64,000 bases of DNA from Streptomyces sp. NBC_00289 (GCF_041435115.1 NZ_CP108046.1:6572001-6636000), one strand, 5' to 3'; counted from the first letter of the stretch, positions 36,880 through 45,247 are shown. Numbers and translations: made by a program. Notes: a model not told the origin generated them from the letters alone.

Positions 36880-37538
36880 CGTGTCCAGGCTTCGTGTGCA
36901 CGACCCTCCGTTGCCGTCGTCCGCTCCACGAGGGGGAGCACCAGCGCGCGGAACGTGGTGGCGCTCGTCTGTTTCCGAACCACTCCGATGTCAAGCCATC
37001 CAGAGGAGCGGAGCGAGTCGAGAGTCGGAAGGTCGGCATGATCCACCAAGGTGGCGCCGACAGCGGCCTGGTGGTCGGTCAGCAGCCTCTCCTGCAGACG
37101 CTGGGCCAGCTTCTCGTCCTTCGGGTATGGCCGGACCACGGTGTCGCTGATCGCGAAGACACCGCTGGATCTGGTGATCCGCTCAATCCTGTGTCGTAGG
37201 GCGCCGTCGAATCCGAGCCACCAGCTGCCGTCACCGAGTACCGGGAAACCGAAGGCGCACCCCGACAGACCGTCCGTCTCCGCGATCACCATGGCGAACC
37301 CCGGCCGGCGGATGTCGCCCGCCAGACGGTTCAGGAAGTCCTGGCGGCTGGGACTCCGGTATGTCCTACCGGATCCCGTTGCGCAGGACTCCTCGTAGAG
37401 ATCCCCGAGATCTTCACGGATGTCCTCCACGAGCCATCGGTTCACCCGTCGTAACCGCACCGCGTCCGCGCCGAAGTCCACACGGGCCCTCTCGTCTCTG
37501 CGGGGCTGCCGCGACCATCCCTGATGCGGCCGAGCCAT
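36867..37538 (-). CDS. GNAT-like acetyltransferase-fold protein
   Basis: The product is about 223 residues. Segments FAMVIAETDGLSGCAFGFPVL, a Trp-rich strand, an acetyl-CoA-loop-like stretch DEKLAQRLQERLL, and a final WLDIGVVRKQ strand suggest the GNAT fold, though the Q/RxxGxG loop is degenerate. The ATG at 37538 overlaps the STAS stop (TGATG); a GTG at 37481 with GAGAGG before it is an alternative start. Its place between anti-anti-sigma and ANTAR genes hints at a sensory or modifying role. Confidence 0.55.
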   Translation of the reverse strand: MARPHQGWSRQPRRDERARVDFGADAVRLRRVNRWLVEDIREDLGDLYEESCATGSGRTYRSPSRQDFLNRLAGDIRRPGFAMVIAETDGLSGCAFGFPVLGDGSWWLGFDGALRHRIERITRSSGVFAISDTVVRPYPKDEKLAQRLQERLLTDHQAAVGATLVDHADLPTLDSLRSSGWLDIGVVRKQTSATTFRALVLPLVERTTATEGRAHEAWTRWPG

Positions 37539-37966
37539 CACACCGCACCGCCCGCGAGGGCAGACGCAGGCGGGACAGGCCGATGCGGCGGGACGGCGGT
37601 GGCCCTGGCCGCCGGGGCGTTTCCGGGAGGAGGCGGCAGACGCCCGAATGGGACGCCCGGGAGCAGGAAGTCGCAGCCGGCGACGTCGAGCATGAGGACC
37701 AGCGTCGGCGGCGGATGGTGGAGTCGCAGCGTTCCCCCGGCCGCGGTCATGCGGTGTGAGGCGTGGAGGAAGGCGTTGAGGCCGCTGCAGTCGCAGAAGG
37801 TGACGGGGGCGAGGTCGACGTCGATGGTGCGGATGCCGTCGCGCAGACACCGTTCCAGTGATGCGCGCACCAGGGGCACCGTCTCGAGGTCGATCTCACC
37901 GGCCAGCGTGATCAGTGCCCGATTTCTTCGGTCGTGACGGTGGATCGTGAGCGGCGGAAGGGGCAT
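37538..37966 (-). CDS. STAS-domain anti-anti-sigma factor
   Basis: This 142-residue protein has a STAS domain (about 8-110): LITLAGEIDLETVPLVRASLERCL, then VDLAPVTFCDCSGLNAFLHA, where the phosphorylatable Ser of SpoIIAA-like proteins lies in the DCSGL motif. A Pro-rich tail follows. The ATG at 37966 has GCGAGG. It is the first gene of the operon STAS - acetyltransferase-like - GAF-ANTAR - GAF-ANTAR. SpoIIE-type phosphatases such as the (broken) one at 30307 activate this class. Confidence 0.88.
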   Translation of the reverse strand: MPLPPLTIHRHDRRNRALITLAGEIDLETVPLVRASLERCLRDGIRTIDVDLAPVTFCDCSGLNAFLHASHRMTAAGGTLRLHHPPPTLVLMLDVAGCDFLLPGVPFGRLPPPPGNAPAARATAVPPHRPVPPASALAGGAV

Positions 37967-38951
37967 GACGCCTCGCTTCGGAAGACCGTCCGGCAGTGGA
38001 CGTCTGGTGCCGGAATCCCGGCTCCTTCGGCCCACTTCCGGCAGCGGAGTACATTCGGCGGAGGTCGGGCAACGGCCGACCGGCCCCGCCTGCGCGGCAG
38101 GACTGCGGACACACCCGGTTGTCTCCAGGGATGCGCCGGGCGACGGGCCCGCTCCTTGCGGCGATCTGTGCTCGGCAACGACATGCCGTCGGGGTCTTGG
38201 ACGTCTGTACGGCAGCCTAGTCCTCGCGCGGCGCGCCGGACGGCCGAAGTCGGCCGTTCCCAGCATGTGGACGGTATCGAGGCAGGGTGGCGTGCGCATG
38301 TCCTGTGCACAGCACGGGACTTGGGAGTCCGACCTCGCAGAGATCCGAGCCCGGTGAGCTCCGCACGTCATCGTCACGCGATCATGTACGTCCGGCATCT
38401 CCGGCAGTTCTGCCGCGAAGAACCAGCAGCACGGATCCGGACCGCACGGCCCTCGGCTCGCGAAGGCGCGGATGGGGGGAGCGCTGTGACGTGGTGGTCG
38501 GGGGCGCGACTGCGGCCGCCCGGGAGACCCCCGACCGGAACTTCCCGGTCTGTTCACCGTCCGGACCGATCATGCTCACCGCAACGGACAGCACACTGCC
38601 TCGCCAGGCTGTGAGTCGGCTGTGAGTCCCGAGGTCTCCCCATGGACCGGGGCCCGGTCATGGGTGTAAGCGCCCGTGGCGGGCGCGTCGCGGGAGGTCA
38701 AGGCGAGACGCATGGCGCCAAGGGTGATCCGATATGCGACCCTCCTTCAGCCTGCATGCCGATGTGCCCGCGTCCGGGCAGTCGCGACATCACAGGCATC
38801 TCTCGCCGACCGCGGAGAGACCGCACCGGGATTCGGAAGGTTCCCAAGAACCGGCCGCGATTGTCCCCAACGGGACTCCCGCCGACTTCACCAGAAGTCC
38901 AGCCGCTCCCGTCCACCCACTCCACCGGACTCGCAAACCGCCCTGACCAGC
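37967..38951. other. 985-bp intergenic region without a supported gene
   Basis: It lies between the STAS operon start and the tRNA-derived attL. Several open frames occur on both strands, but none has a ribosome site, coding-like third-position bias or recognisable content. It presumably holds the operon promoter; no clear -35/-10 is seen. Confidence 0.5.
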
Positions 38952-38977
38952 AAAAACGCCCTCCCGGGGGGAGGGCG
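38952..38977 (-). terminator. Original tRNA-Arg terminator left at attL
   Basis: Minus strand: 9-bp stem (38977-38969 with 38965-38957), then TTTTT. It is nearly identical to the hairpin at 51148-51173 and was the downstream terminator of the tRNA-Arg gene before the element integrated. Confidence 0.8.
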
Positions 38978-38984
38978 GGGTGTG

Positions 38985-39031
38985 GCGCCCCCGGCAGGAC
39001 TCGAACCTGCGGCCAAGCGCTTAGAAGGCGC
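38985..39031. repeat. attL, 47-bp copy of the tRNA-Arg 3' half
   Basis: Perfect 47-bp identity with 51181-51227, running from the anticodon stem to the 3' end of tRNA-Arg(UCU) on the minus strand. Sequence to the right (from 39032) no longer matches a tRNA. Confidence 0.95.
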
Positions 39032-39101
39032 TTGGTGAGTTCGCCGGTGCATGCCCTCTGACCTCGTGTTCTTCGGCTGACGATTGCGGACGTGCGGCGT
39101 C

Positions 39102-39122
39102 TTCGACACGCATTCGGCAGAG
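39102..39122 (+). repeat. Left copy of putative integrase arm site
   Basis: A 21-bp sequence starting TTCGACACG that matches 18 of 21 bases at 51020-51040 near the other end, in the same orientation. Paired end repeats outside the core are typical arm-type integrase or excisionase sites. Confidence 0.5.
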
Positions 39123-39175
39123 GGGCGGACGACGCGTGTCTGCTGAAGCCACACGCCCAGGGTATCCGCCTGAAC

Positions 39176-39289
39176 ATGCTTGCTCTGATTGCCTACCGCT
39201 CGTACGACGGCGCAACGACCGTGTGGGCCTTCGTCGTTGCCATCCTCATCGTGCTGGTGGCGGGTTGGTACATCCGACGCCGAAGGTAA
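39176..39289 (+). CDS. Possible 37-residue membrane peptide
   Basis: The frame encodes a polar start (MLALIAYRSYDGATT) followed by one TM helix (VWAFVVAILIVLVAGWYI) and ends RRRR, a plausible single-span peptide. The ribosome site is weak (GGTATCCGCC). It sits near the left end of the integrative element. Confidence 0.35.
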   Translation: MLALIAYRSYDGATTVWAFVVAILIVLVAGWYIRRRR

Positions 39290-39426
39290 GTCCGACACCC
39301 GATTTAAGAGTTCGATCATGGGGCCGTGCGGCCTGCTCCGCGCCCGCGACGCTGAGGGTTGGTGGTGCCCCCCTGCGGCCGTTCCAGTCCGTTGCCGTCC
39401 AGGGGTGTTGATGTCATCCGCTGATG

Positions 39427-39672
39427 TCACGTCGCGGAGGGCCGGCGCGCTGCCAGTCGCCGCAGCCTGCGGCGGCGCTGTCCCGCTGTGCCCTGCTGAG
39501 CTCTCACGATGGCGACCGTCTGCGGATCACTGATCAGGTCGTAGTCGTACATCAAAAGCGCGTCGTCGTCCTCGGCGAGCAGGCATCGCAACGTGTCGAT
39601 GTGACGCTCAGGGCTAGTGAGTAACCGCTTCGACTCCAGCCAGGCGGCCAGACCACCATCGTCTTCCAGCAC
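39427..39672 (-). CDS. Small protein of unknown function
   Basis: This 81-residue frame is acidic in its first two-thirds (MLEDDGGLAAWLESKRLL, LLAEDDDALLMYDYDLISD) with an Arg-rich tail. GTG start with a weak GGTGG. The ordered, acidic N-terminus looks more protein-like than the other frames nearby. Element cargo; no family recognised. Confidence 0.4.
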   Translation of the reverse strand: MLEDDGGLAAWLESKRLLTSPERHIDTLRCLLAEDDDALLMYDYDLISDPQTVAIVRAQQGTAGQRRRRLRRLAARRPSAT

Positions 39673-39898
39673 GGAACCACCGTAGTCAGCCGGCCCGGCA
39701 TCGTCGCCCCAGTTCTCCGGGTGCAGACATAACGCGTCCAGGGTGGCAGATCATCGCCGGGGGCCCAGGCCAGAGCGGGGTGGGAGGGGGACCCCTGCGC
39801 GTCGTCTGTCGGCGTCGGTCGGCCTCGGACGGCCCAGGGACGGCCCAGGACTCAGTCGGCCTCGACCGGCCGTGCCCAGGCAGCGGTGCCACCGTCCG

Positions 39899-40525
39899 TC
39901 ACTCCATCTGCACGGGAGCAACCGGGAGCTGTTCCCTGTAGGGCCAGGTGAAAGTGCGATCGGGCTCGAGGTGCGCGTCCCCCCAGTGGATGGCATGGAT
40001 GCCGTTCTCGGCGTCGGCCGTGAAGAACACACAGACCAGCCTGGTGGAAGCTCCCAGCTCCTCGAACACTTCGTGCAGCCCCAGGTACTCCTCGGTCGCC
40101 AGGTCCTCATCGACATCGAACAGGCCTTCCGGAGGCTGCGGCCCGTGCGCCCTGAACAGCCGATGCCGAGTAGGCGATGCGTTGGCCGGCAACCGGGCTC
40201 GATCCAGGGGCTTCGGCCTGTCCGCGTACCGGAAGGGGAAGAGTGCGTGATCATTGATCACCGCATACTCGTACCCCCGCACGTCGCGCACGGCTTCCCC
40301 CAGCTCTCGCGCCGTCTCCGCCAGGTTCTCGCGCACCACCCCAGCGAGGGCGACACCGTACGGACTCCGCTTCTTCAGTCCCGCGGCGAGGTGCGCGGCG
40401 TGAGCCTTCCCGTGCGCCTTGGCCAGTTGCACCGGGACCGCAGCGGCAAGTGCGCCAGCGTGCCGCCCAAACCGCTCGATGGCCCAGGCCGACGGCCCTA
40501 CCGGATAGCCACCCAACACCGACAT
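39899..40525 (-). CDS. Hypothetical cargo protein
   Basis: This 208-residue cytosolic protein is Ala-rich and helical at first (GRHAGALAAAVPVQLAKAHGKAHAAHL), then alpha/beta with VCVFFTADAENGIHAIHWGDAHLEPDRTF at the end. A good ribosome site, GGAGGGGAG, precedes ATG 40525. I do not recognise a family. It lies in the cargo part of the element, so an accessory function such as phage or plasmid interference is possible but unsupported. Confidence 0.6.
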   Translation of the reverse strand: MSVLGGYPVGPSAWAIERFGRHAGALAAAVPVQLAKAHGKAHAAHLAAGLKKRSPYGVALAGVVRENLAETARELGEAVRDVRGYEYAVINDHALFPFRYADRPKPLDRARLPANASPTRHRLFRAHGPQPPEGLFDVDEDLATEEYLGLHEVFEELGASTRLVCVFFTADAENGIHAIHWGDAHLEPDRTFTWPYREQLPVAPVQME

Positions 40526-40739
40526 GCAGTGCTCCCCTCCCCCAGGTCCGGCCCACTGAACTGTGTGACACGTACACGAAGGGCGCACAAGGGGGCGATC
40601 TGGCCAGGGCGTCCAACGCACGCTCGTCTCTCAGACCATCCACAACTGATCACCGGCGGCCGTGACCTGCGGCTGCGCTATGGATCAACGCCCTGACCTG
40701 CTGCTGAGCTGTCGGTAGCTGTCGACGTTGGTCAACGTT

Positions 40740-40781
40740 GAGCGCCCTTCCGCGGCCCGAGGGCGGCCCGGGAGGGCGCTC
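40740..40781. terminator. Hairpin in the cargo region
   Basis: A 12-bp stem with one mismatch (40740-40751 with 40770-40781). The surrounding 40526-41030 gap is otherwise empty, with lower GC toward 40980 and no gene I can support. Confidence 0.6.
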
Positions 40782-41030
40782 GTGCGTGAGTGTCCGCCGT
40801 CGCTTCTCGTCCTGCTCACAGTGCGTTGCCGTCCTGCGTAGTCAATCATTCGTTGACGAGCTTGCAATCCTTGGCCGAGACGTTCGGGGCCCTCACCTGT
40901 GACGTTGCGGGCTGAGGGGGCCTTATAGGCTCGGATAACATTTTCCTGTGCTGCGGCCCCTTCTTTTGCGAGTGCCACTATTGCTTAGTCGGTAGCGGTG
41001 TTCCGTGAAGGAAAAGGGGTGGAACTGCTA

Positions 41031-41303
41031 ATGCGAAACTCTCGATACGGGAAAATGATGGCCCTCGCGCGCGTTCTGGATGTGAGGATGTTCGTTCAAA
41101 TCGGGTTACTCATCGCTTGTTCGCAATTCGTCAGTCCAGAGCAGATGACGGCTGTGTCAGGGATGCTCCTGTTGATCCAACAAGCCTCCGTTCGCGGAGG
41201 GGGCGCGGGCGCGTCTAGTTCTCGTCCTCAGGATCCTGCGCTACTTCCTCCGGAAGGTCTGCATCAAACGCAATCCAGCGGAATGCCAGGTTCAGGTTCA
41301 TGA
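41031..41303 (+). CDS. Possible small protein, low GC
   Basis: This 90-residue frame begins MRNSRYGKMMALARVLDVRMFVQIGLLIACSQF, with one hydrophobic helix, and becomes low-complexity Gly/Ser/Pro where it overlaps the convergent gene at 41215. GGTGGAA precedes the ATG at 41031. The first half looks like a protein and base composition is clearly lower in GC than the neighbours; the end is doubtful. Confidence 0.28.
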   Translation: MRNSRYGKMMALARVLDVRMFVQIGLLIACSQFVSPEQMTAVSGMLLLIQQASVRGGGAGASSSRPQDPALLPPEGLHQTQSSGMPGSGS

Positions 41304-41760
41304 GGTGGTTCTCATGCCTGTCCTGGGCATCTGCGACGTACCCGAAGCGCGCCTGACGGCGGCGATTCATATGATTCTGCTCGGCTTCTCCCTTGCCTCC
41401 GGCGAGGCGAATGAAGCGCTGCTCTGCGGATTGCCTGCTTCGCATGGCCATGGCATCGGCTATCTCGCGAAACGTGATCCCTCGACGTCGAGCCTCTCGG
41501 AGCAGCCGCTCCTCTGAAGCCTCCACGAGTACCTGCATTTCAGCCACTAGAGTCAGAGCGTCTAGCATGTCCTGATCTGTTCTGCGCGTTCCGCGGGACG
41601 GATGCGACATGATGGAGATGAATGCGGCGACGTCGATCATAAAGTGCCGCGCCTCTTGGAATTTCTTTTCGTGTCGCTTGGAGAGTCGAATGCAGGCGCG
41701 CACTGCTTTATGAGGTAGCCAGGTATGCCGGTCCATTCTTTTCTGATCGCGAGGAGCCAT
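41215..41760 (-). CDS. Hypothetical protein with helix-turn-helix-like region
   Basis: This 181-residue protein is mostly helical and charged. A segment RRRGITFREIADAMAMRSRQSAEQRFIRL (about 87-117) resembles a sigma-like helix-turn-helix. The basic N-terminus contains MDRHTWLPHKAV, an alternative start 8 codons in. GC content is well below that of the flanking genes, suggesting recent acquisition by the element. It could regulate the structured region upstream of it (41820-42124). Confidence 0.6.
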   Translation of the reverse strand: MAPRDQKRMDRHTWLPHKAVRACIRLSKRHEKKFQEARHFMIDVAAFISIMSHPSRGTRRTDQDMLDALTLVAEMQVLVEASEERLLREARRRGITFREIADAMAMRSRQSAEQRFIRLAGGKGEAEQNHMNRRRQARFGYVADAQDRHENHLMNLNLAFRWIAFDADLPEEVAQDPEDEN

Positions 41761-41819
41761 AAGGCAACTCTAGATCCGTTGGGTGGGGCGGGAGTCTGGT
41801 TCCGAGAAGGTCGGTGGAA

Positions 41820-41965
41820 CGGCTTTGGGCTGGAGCTGCTTTGGGGCGAGTGATCATGGCCCCGTAAGCTTCCGGCGCGTCGGGCAGTCTGTGGACCTGC
41901 CCGTTAAAGCACGACGTTGGGGCCATGATCTTAGAGGCTCGCCCCAAAGTGGCTGCCTAAAGCCG
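41820..41965. repeat. Large imperfect inverted repeat with inner hairpin
   Basis: Arms of about 44-47 nt: CGGCTTT at 41820 pairs with AAAGCCG ending 41965; TTTGGGGCGAG (41840-41850) pairs with 41938-41948; GATCATGGCCCC (41852-41863) pairs with 41919-41930. Inside, CGGGCAG (41881-41887) pairs with CTGCCCG (41897-41903). It is non-coding and could act as a single-strand origin, a structured RNA or a conjugation locus. Confidence 0.7.
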
Positions 41966-41998
41966 TGGAGCCGACCGCCCCAGCCACAGAGGGTGTCT

Positions 41999-42124
41999 CC
42001 CACTTCATGCCCGCAGCTCGCCAGCGCGCCGCCGGGCGCGGCCAGCCGGGGCGCAGACAGGAGGCAGGCCGCGCCGCAGAGGCGGCGCGCGCCCGCGCCG
42101 TGCGCGGGCCTTGATGAAGTAGGG
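41999..42124. repeat. Second large inverted repeat, very GC-rich
   Basis: CCCACTTCAT...GCCCGC (41999-42014) pairs with GCGGGC...GATGAAGT (42104-42124), enclosing about 90 nt that are over 80 percent GC with internal GCGCCGC-type stems. It lies just after the NUDIX stop, so it can terminate that transcript, but it is far larger than a normal terminator. Confidence 0.65.
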
Positions 42125-42130
42125 AAAGTT

Positions 42131-42586
42131 CTACCGCGCTGCGATCAGGCTCTTGCCGTCATGGCTCCGCACGTGAGGCCCGTTGCCGTCCAAGGCGTCC
42201 AGGAGCCGGATGGCGAAGACCTCGGCCATGCGTTCGCTGACCTCTTCGGGCGTGAGCCAGTCGACCTCGGTTGATTCGCTGGAGGTGCGCTCTGTGCCGC
42301 CTGAAGGCTTGCAGCGGAAGACAAGGGCGACGATGCCCCGGGTGGTGTTCTTGTAGACCCCGGTGAGCTGGTCCACCTCGACGTGGATGCCCGTCTCTTC
42401 CAAGACTTCGCGGGCGACGCCGGCCTCGGGGGTCTCGTTGAGTTCGAGTACGCCGCCGGGAAGTTCCCAAGTGCCGTTGTCCGCGCGGCGGATCGCCAGG
42501 AGTCGGCCGTCCTCGCCGATGACCACTCCGGCCACGGACACGGAGTGGAGCGGCGTTGACTCGCCTTCCTGGGCACTGTTACTCAT
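42131..42586 (-). CDS. NUDIX hydrolase (Pif-like)
   Basis: This 151-residue protein has a complete NUDIX box GGVLELNETPEAGVAREVLEETGI (about 45-68), with Gly, REVxEExG and flanking WELPGG. pSAM2 encodes Pif, a NUDIX protein that blocks redundant transfer between element-bearing cells, next to its korSA regulator; the matching position here supports the same role. ATG 42586 gives the compact family length. It is divergent from the GntR gene with an operator between them. Confidence 0.85.
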   Translation of the reverse strand: MSNSAQEGESTPLHSVSVAGVVIGEDGRLLAIRRADNGTWELPGGVLELNETPEAGVAREVLEETGIHVEVDQLTGVYKNTTRGIVALVFRCKPSGGTERTSSESTEVDWLTPEEVSERMAEVFAIRLLDALDGNGPHVRSHDGKSLIAAR

Positions 42587-42596
42587 GTGCAGGAGC
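42581..42596. promoter_or_regulatory. GntR-type operator between NUDIX and GntR genes
   Basis: ACTCATGTGCAGGAGC matches the two boxes at 43449 and 43485. It overlaps the NUDIX start codon, so binding would block that gene and probably the GntR promoter. Confidence 0.6.
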
Positions 42597-42616
42597 ATAG
42601 GAGGAAGAGAAGGACT

Positions 42617-43396
42617 ATGGGAACAGCAGTAGGAGGTGAGCGGTCCGTACCTCGCTACGTACAGATCGCAGACGAGATCGTGCAGCAGATCCGGGCCGGT
42701 GTCATCAAGCCCGGCGACATGGTGCCCAGTGAGTCCGAGCTGGTGGACCGCTACGGCGTATCAGGCGGCACGATCCGTAAGGCCATGGTCGAGGTGCGTG
42801 CGAGCGGGCTGGTCGAGACACGGCACGGCAAGGGCTCGATCGTGAAGGATCGGCCGCCCGTGCGCCATCGGTCCTCCGACCGCTTCCGGCGTTCACTTCG
42901 GCAGGGTGGCAAAGCTGCCTATCTCGCCGAGTCTGCGCAGTCCGGCGCCACGGCCAAGGTGAGCGTCCTCTACATCGGCCCAATGGAGGCCCCGGAGGAT
43001 GCTGCGGAGCGCTTGGGCGTCCCCGCCGGCACTCAGGTGCTCGCCCGGCGACGCCTCTACTTCCGTAACGGCACGCCCGTCGAGACGGCGACGTCGTACC
43101 TCCCGTGGGACGTCGTGAAGGACATCCCTGAGCTGTTCGCCGAGAACCCCGGCGGTGGCGGCATCTACGCCCGACTCGAAGACCACGGGCACGAGTTCGA
43201 GGAGTTCGTCGAGACCCTGCAAGGGCGGCCGGCCTCCAAGGCGGAGTCCTCGGAGCTGGCTCTCAGCCCCGGCGCCCCCGTCATCCACCTGATCCGTGAA
43301 GCACGTACGACCGAGGGACGCGTGGTCGAGGTCTGTGACACGCTCATGGCCGCTGACCAGTTCGTTTTCGAGTACCGGATCCCCGCCCTCGACTGA
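42617..43396 (+). CDS. GntR-family repressor, HutC type (KorSA-like)
   Basis: This 259-residue protein has an N-terminal winged helix (about 8-75; MVPSESELVDRYGVSGGTIRKAM) and a C-terminal UTRA effector domain (about 100-255). The ATG at 42617 follows GAGGAAGAGAAGGAC. In pSAM2 the homologous KorSA represses the switch from integrated to replicating state. Three ACTCATGTACA-type boxes, one at its own start region and two before 43536, are likely its targets. Confidence 0.88.
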   Translation: MGTAVGGERSVPRYVQIADEIVQQIRAGVIKPGDMVPSESELVDRYGVSGGTIRKAMVEVRASGLVETRHGKGSIVKDRPPVRHRSSDRFRRSLRQGGKAAYLAESAQSGATAKVSVLYIGPMEAPEDAAERLGVPAGTQVLARRRLYFRNGTPVETATSYLPWDVVKDIPELFAENPGGGGIYARLEDHGHEFEEFVETLQGRPASKAESSELALSPGAPVIHLIREARTTEGRVVEVCDTLMAADQFVFEYRIPALD

Positions 43397-43448
43397 CGCA
43401 TCCTCAACTCCCCTCAGCCCGTCGCGACTTCTTCTTCGCGGCGGGTTG

Positions 43449-43500
43449 ACTCATGTACAGGAGTCATGCACTCTTCTTCATGTCACTCATGTACATAAGT
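43449..43500 (+). promoter_or_regulatory. Paired GntR-type operators before the transfer operon
   Basis: ACTCATGTACAGGAGT (43449-43464) and ACTCATGTACATAAGT (43485-43500) are near-perfect palindromes 36 bp apart. They lie immediately upstream of the ribosome site (GAGGAG) of the SCO3933-family gene, which starts the conjugation operon. Confidence 0.7.
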
Positions 43501-43535
43501 GACGGAGTCCAGCCTCTATAGAGGAGTGAATCGCT

Positions 43536-43889
43536 GTGCGTCAGATTCCCGTAGACACGTCCGCCGCGACCGTGATGGTCGCCAAGGCTCCGCAGCCCAA
43601 GGTCAAGGACCGCCGTACCGGTGAGATCGCCCTCGACAAGGACGGCGTCACGCTGATGACGGTGGAGGTCATGTTCTCCACGCCGGATGAGGTGGAGATC
43701 CTCAAGCTCACCGTTCCGCAGCCGGGCGTCTCCGAGGACCTGGCGATGGGGACTCCGGTCGCGCTGACCGGTCTGGTCGCCTCGGCGTGGGAGAACGAGT
43801 TCAACGGCCAGAAGCGCCACGGGATCGCCTTCCGGGCGGTCGCCGTGACCTCGCTTGTCGCCGCTGCCTCGAAGCCGAAGGCTGCCTGA
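43536..43889 (+). CDS. SCO3933-family regulatory protein
   Basis: This 117-residue protein starts MRQIPVDTSAATVMVAKAP and is beta-rich (KDRRTGEIALDKDG, VEVMFSTPDEVEILKLTVP), the small-protein family that opens the transfer operon of many AICEs. GTG start with GAGGAG. It is under the paired operators and 2 bp before the translocase gene. A regulatory or single-strand-binding-like role has been suggested by its fold; not proven. Confidence 0.75.
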   Translation: MRQIPVDTSAATVMVAKAPQPKVKDRRTGEIALDKDGVTLMTVEVMFSTPDEVEILKLTVPQPGVSEDLAMGTPVALTGLVASAWENEFNGQKRHGIAFRAVAVTSLVAAASKPKAA

Positions 43890-43891
43890 TC

Positions 43892-45247
43892 ATGACCTGG
43901 TTCATGGTCGCGCTGGTGCTGGTCGTCGCTGCTGCGGGTCTTCTGCGGTGGCGGCGCCCCGCCTGGTACTGGCTGACCTTCGGCGTCACCCTCGCCGGGC
44001 TGCGGGTCCTGGTCCGCTACTCCTCCGTCATGGACGCCTGCGGGCTGACGGTCCCGCCCTCCCGCTGGCGCCTGGCTCTCGCCCGGATAGGCAACCGGCC
44101 GGCGCCCGGCCCCCGGGCCCCCCGCATCCTGCGGCTGCGCCCCACCCGCACGGGCCTGGTCCTGCGGCTCAAGCTCCGACCCGGTCAGGACGCCTTCGAC
44201 GTCGCGGCGGCCTCCGACCGGCTGCGCCACTCCTTCGGCCTGTACGGCGTCACCTCGCGTGAACTGCGCTCCGGTGTGGTCGAGGTGAGGATGACCGGCT
44301 ACGACGTCCTCAAGCGGGTCCAGATGCCTGCCAGGACCGACACCCGCCCGATGCGGGTCCCGGTCGCCCTGCGGGAGGACGGCTCGGTCCACTACCGCGA
44401 CTACCGGACGGTCCCGCACGGGCTGACCCTTGGCGCCACGGAGTCGGGGAAGTCCGTCTTCCAGCGCAACCTGGTCGTCGGGCTGGCCCCGCTGGATGTC
44501 GCGCTGGTGGGCATCGACTGCAAGCAGGGCGTCGAGCTGTTCCCGCTGGCCCGCCGCTTCTCCGCGCTCGCCGACAACCCGGACACCGCCGTCGACCTCC
44601 TGGAGGCCCTCGTCACGCACATGGAGGGCGTCTACCAGATGATCCGGGCCGAGCAGCGGATCACGGTGGACGTGCCGGACGCGGAGATCGCCGCCGACAT
44701 TTGGGACCTGCCCGACCACCTGCGCCCGGTCCCGGTCGTGGTCCTGGTCGATGAGGTCGCCGAACTCGCCCTGTTCGCCACCAAGGAGGAGGAGAAGCGG
44801 CGCGACCGCATCATCACCGCCCTGGTCCGCCTCGCCCAGCTCGGCCGGGCCGCCGGCATCTACCTCGAAATCTGCGGGCAGCGCTTCGGCTCCGAACTCG
44901 GCAAGGGCATCACCATGCTCCGCGCCCAGCTCACGGGCCGTACCGCGCATCGCGTCAACGACGAATCCTCCGCCAACATGGCCTTCGGCGACATCTCCCC
45001 GGACGCCGTCCTCGCCGCCATCCAAATCCCGACGGACACCCCCGGCATCGCCGTGACCGGTGACTCCTCCGGTGGCTGGGCCCGTATCCGTGCCCCGCAC
45101 ACCTCGCTGCGCGAGGCCGTGAATATCTGCAACAAGCATGCGGAGCGCACCCCGGACCTGCCCGCCCTGGCGGCCTTCCGGCCCGCGCTCGCCCCGCTGG
45201 CTCCGGCCCGGGTGCCGCTGTCCAAGACAGCCCCCGCCACCGCCTGA
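43892..45247 (+). CDS. TraB/FtsK-SpoIIIE-type DNA translocase
   Basis: This 451-residue protein has an N-terminal TM segment (about 3-20) and second hydrophobic stretch (about 28-45), then a RecA-like motor: Walker A GATESGKS (181-188) and Walker B VVVLVDEVAEL, followed by QRFGSE and TGRTAHRV. It belongs to the actinobacterial transfer proteins (TraSA/TraB) that pump double-stranded plasmid DNA through a hexameric pore. ATG 43892. Confidence 0.9.
   Translation: MTWFMVALVLVVAAAGLLRWRRPAWYWLTFGVTLAGLRVLVRYSSVMDACGLTVPPSRWRLALARIGNRPAPGPRAPRILRLRPTRTGLVLRLKLRPGQDAFDVAAASDRLRHSFGLYGVTSRELRSGVVEVRMTGYDVLKRVQMPARTDTRPMRVPVALREDGSVHYRDYRTVPHGLTLGATESGKSVFQRNLVVGLAPLDVALVGIDCKQGVELFPLARRFSALADNPDTAVDLLEALVTHMEGVYQMIRAEQRITVDVPDAEIAADIWDLPDHLRPVPVVVLVDEVAELALFATKEEEKRRDRIITALVRLAQLGRAAGIYLEICGQRFGSELGKGITMLRAQLTGRTAHRVNDESSANMAFGDISPDAVLAAIQIPTDTPGIAVTGDSSGGWARIRAPHTSLREAVNICNKHAERTPDLPALAAFRPALAPLAPARVPLSKTAPATA

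Noticed and set aside
38676..39038. Open frame whose end reads PPAGLEPAAKRLEGAW
   Set aside because: This is the well-known false translation of a tRNA 3' half; here it is the attL fragment.
40685..40978. 97-codon minus-strand frame in the element cargo
   Set aside because: It runs through the hairpin at 40740-40781 and lacks a ribosome site and ordered composition; not enough to call a gene.
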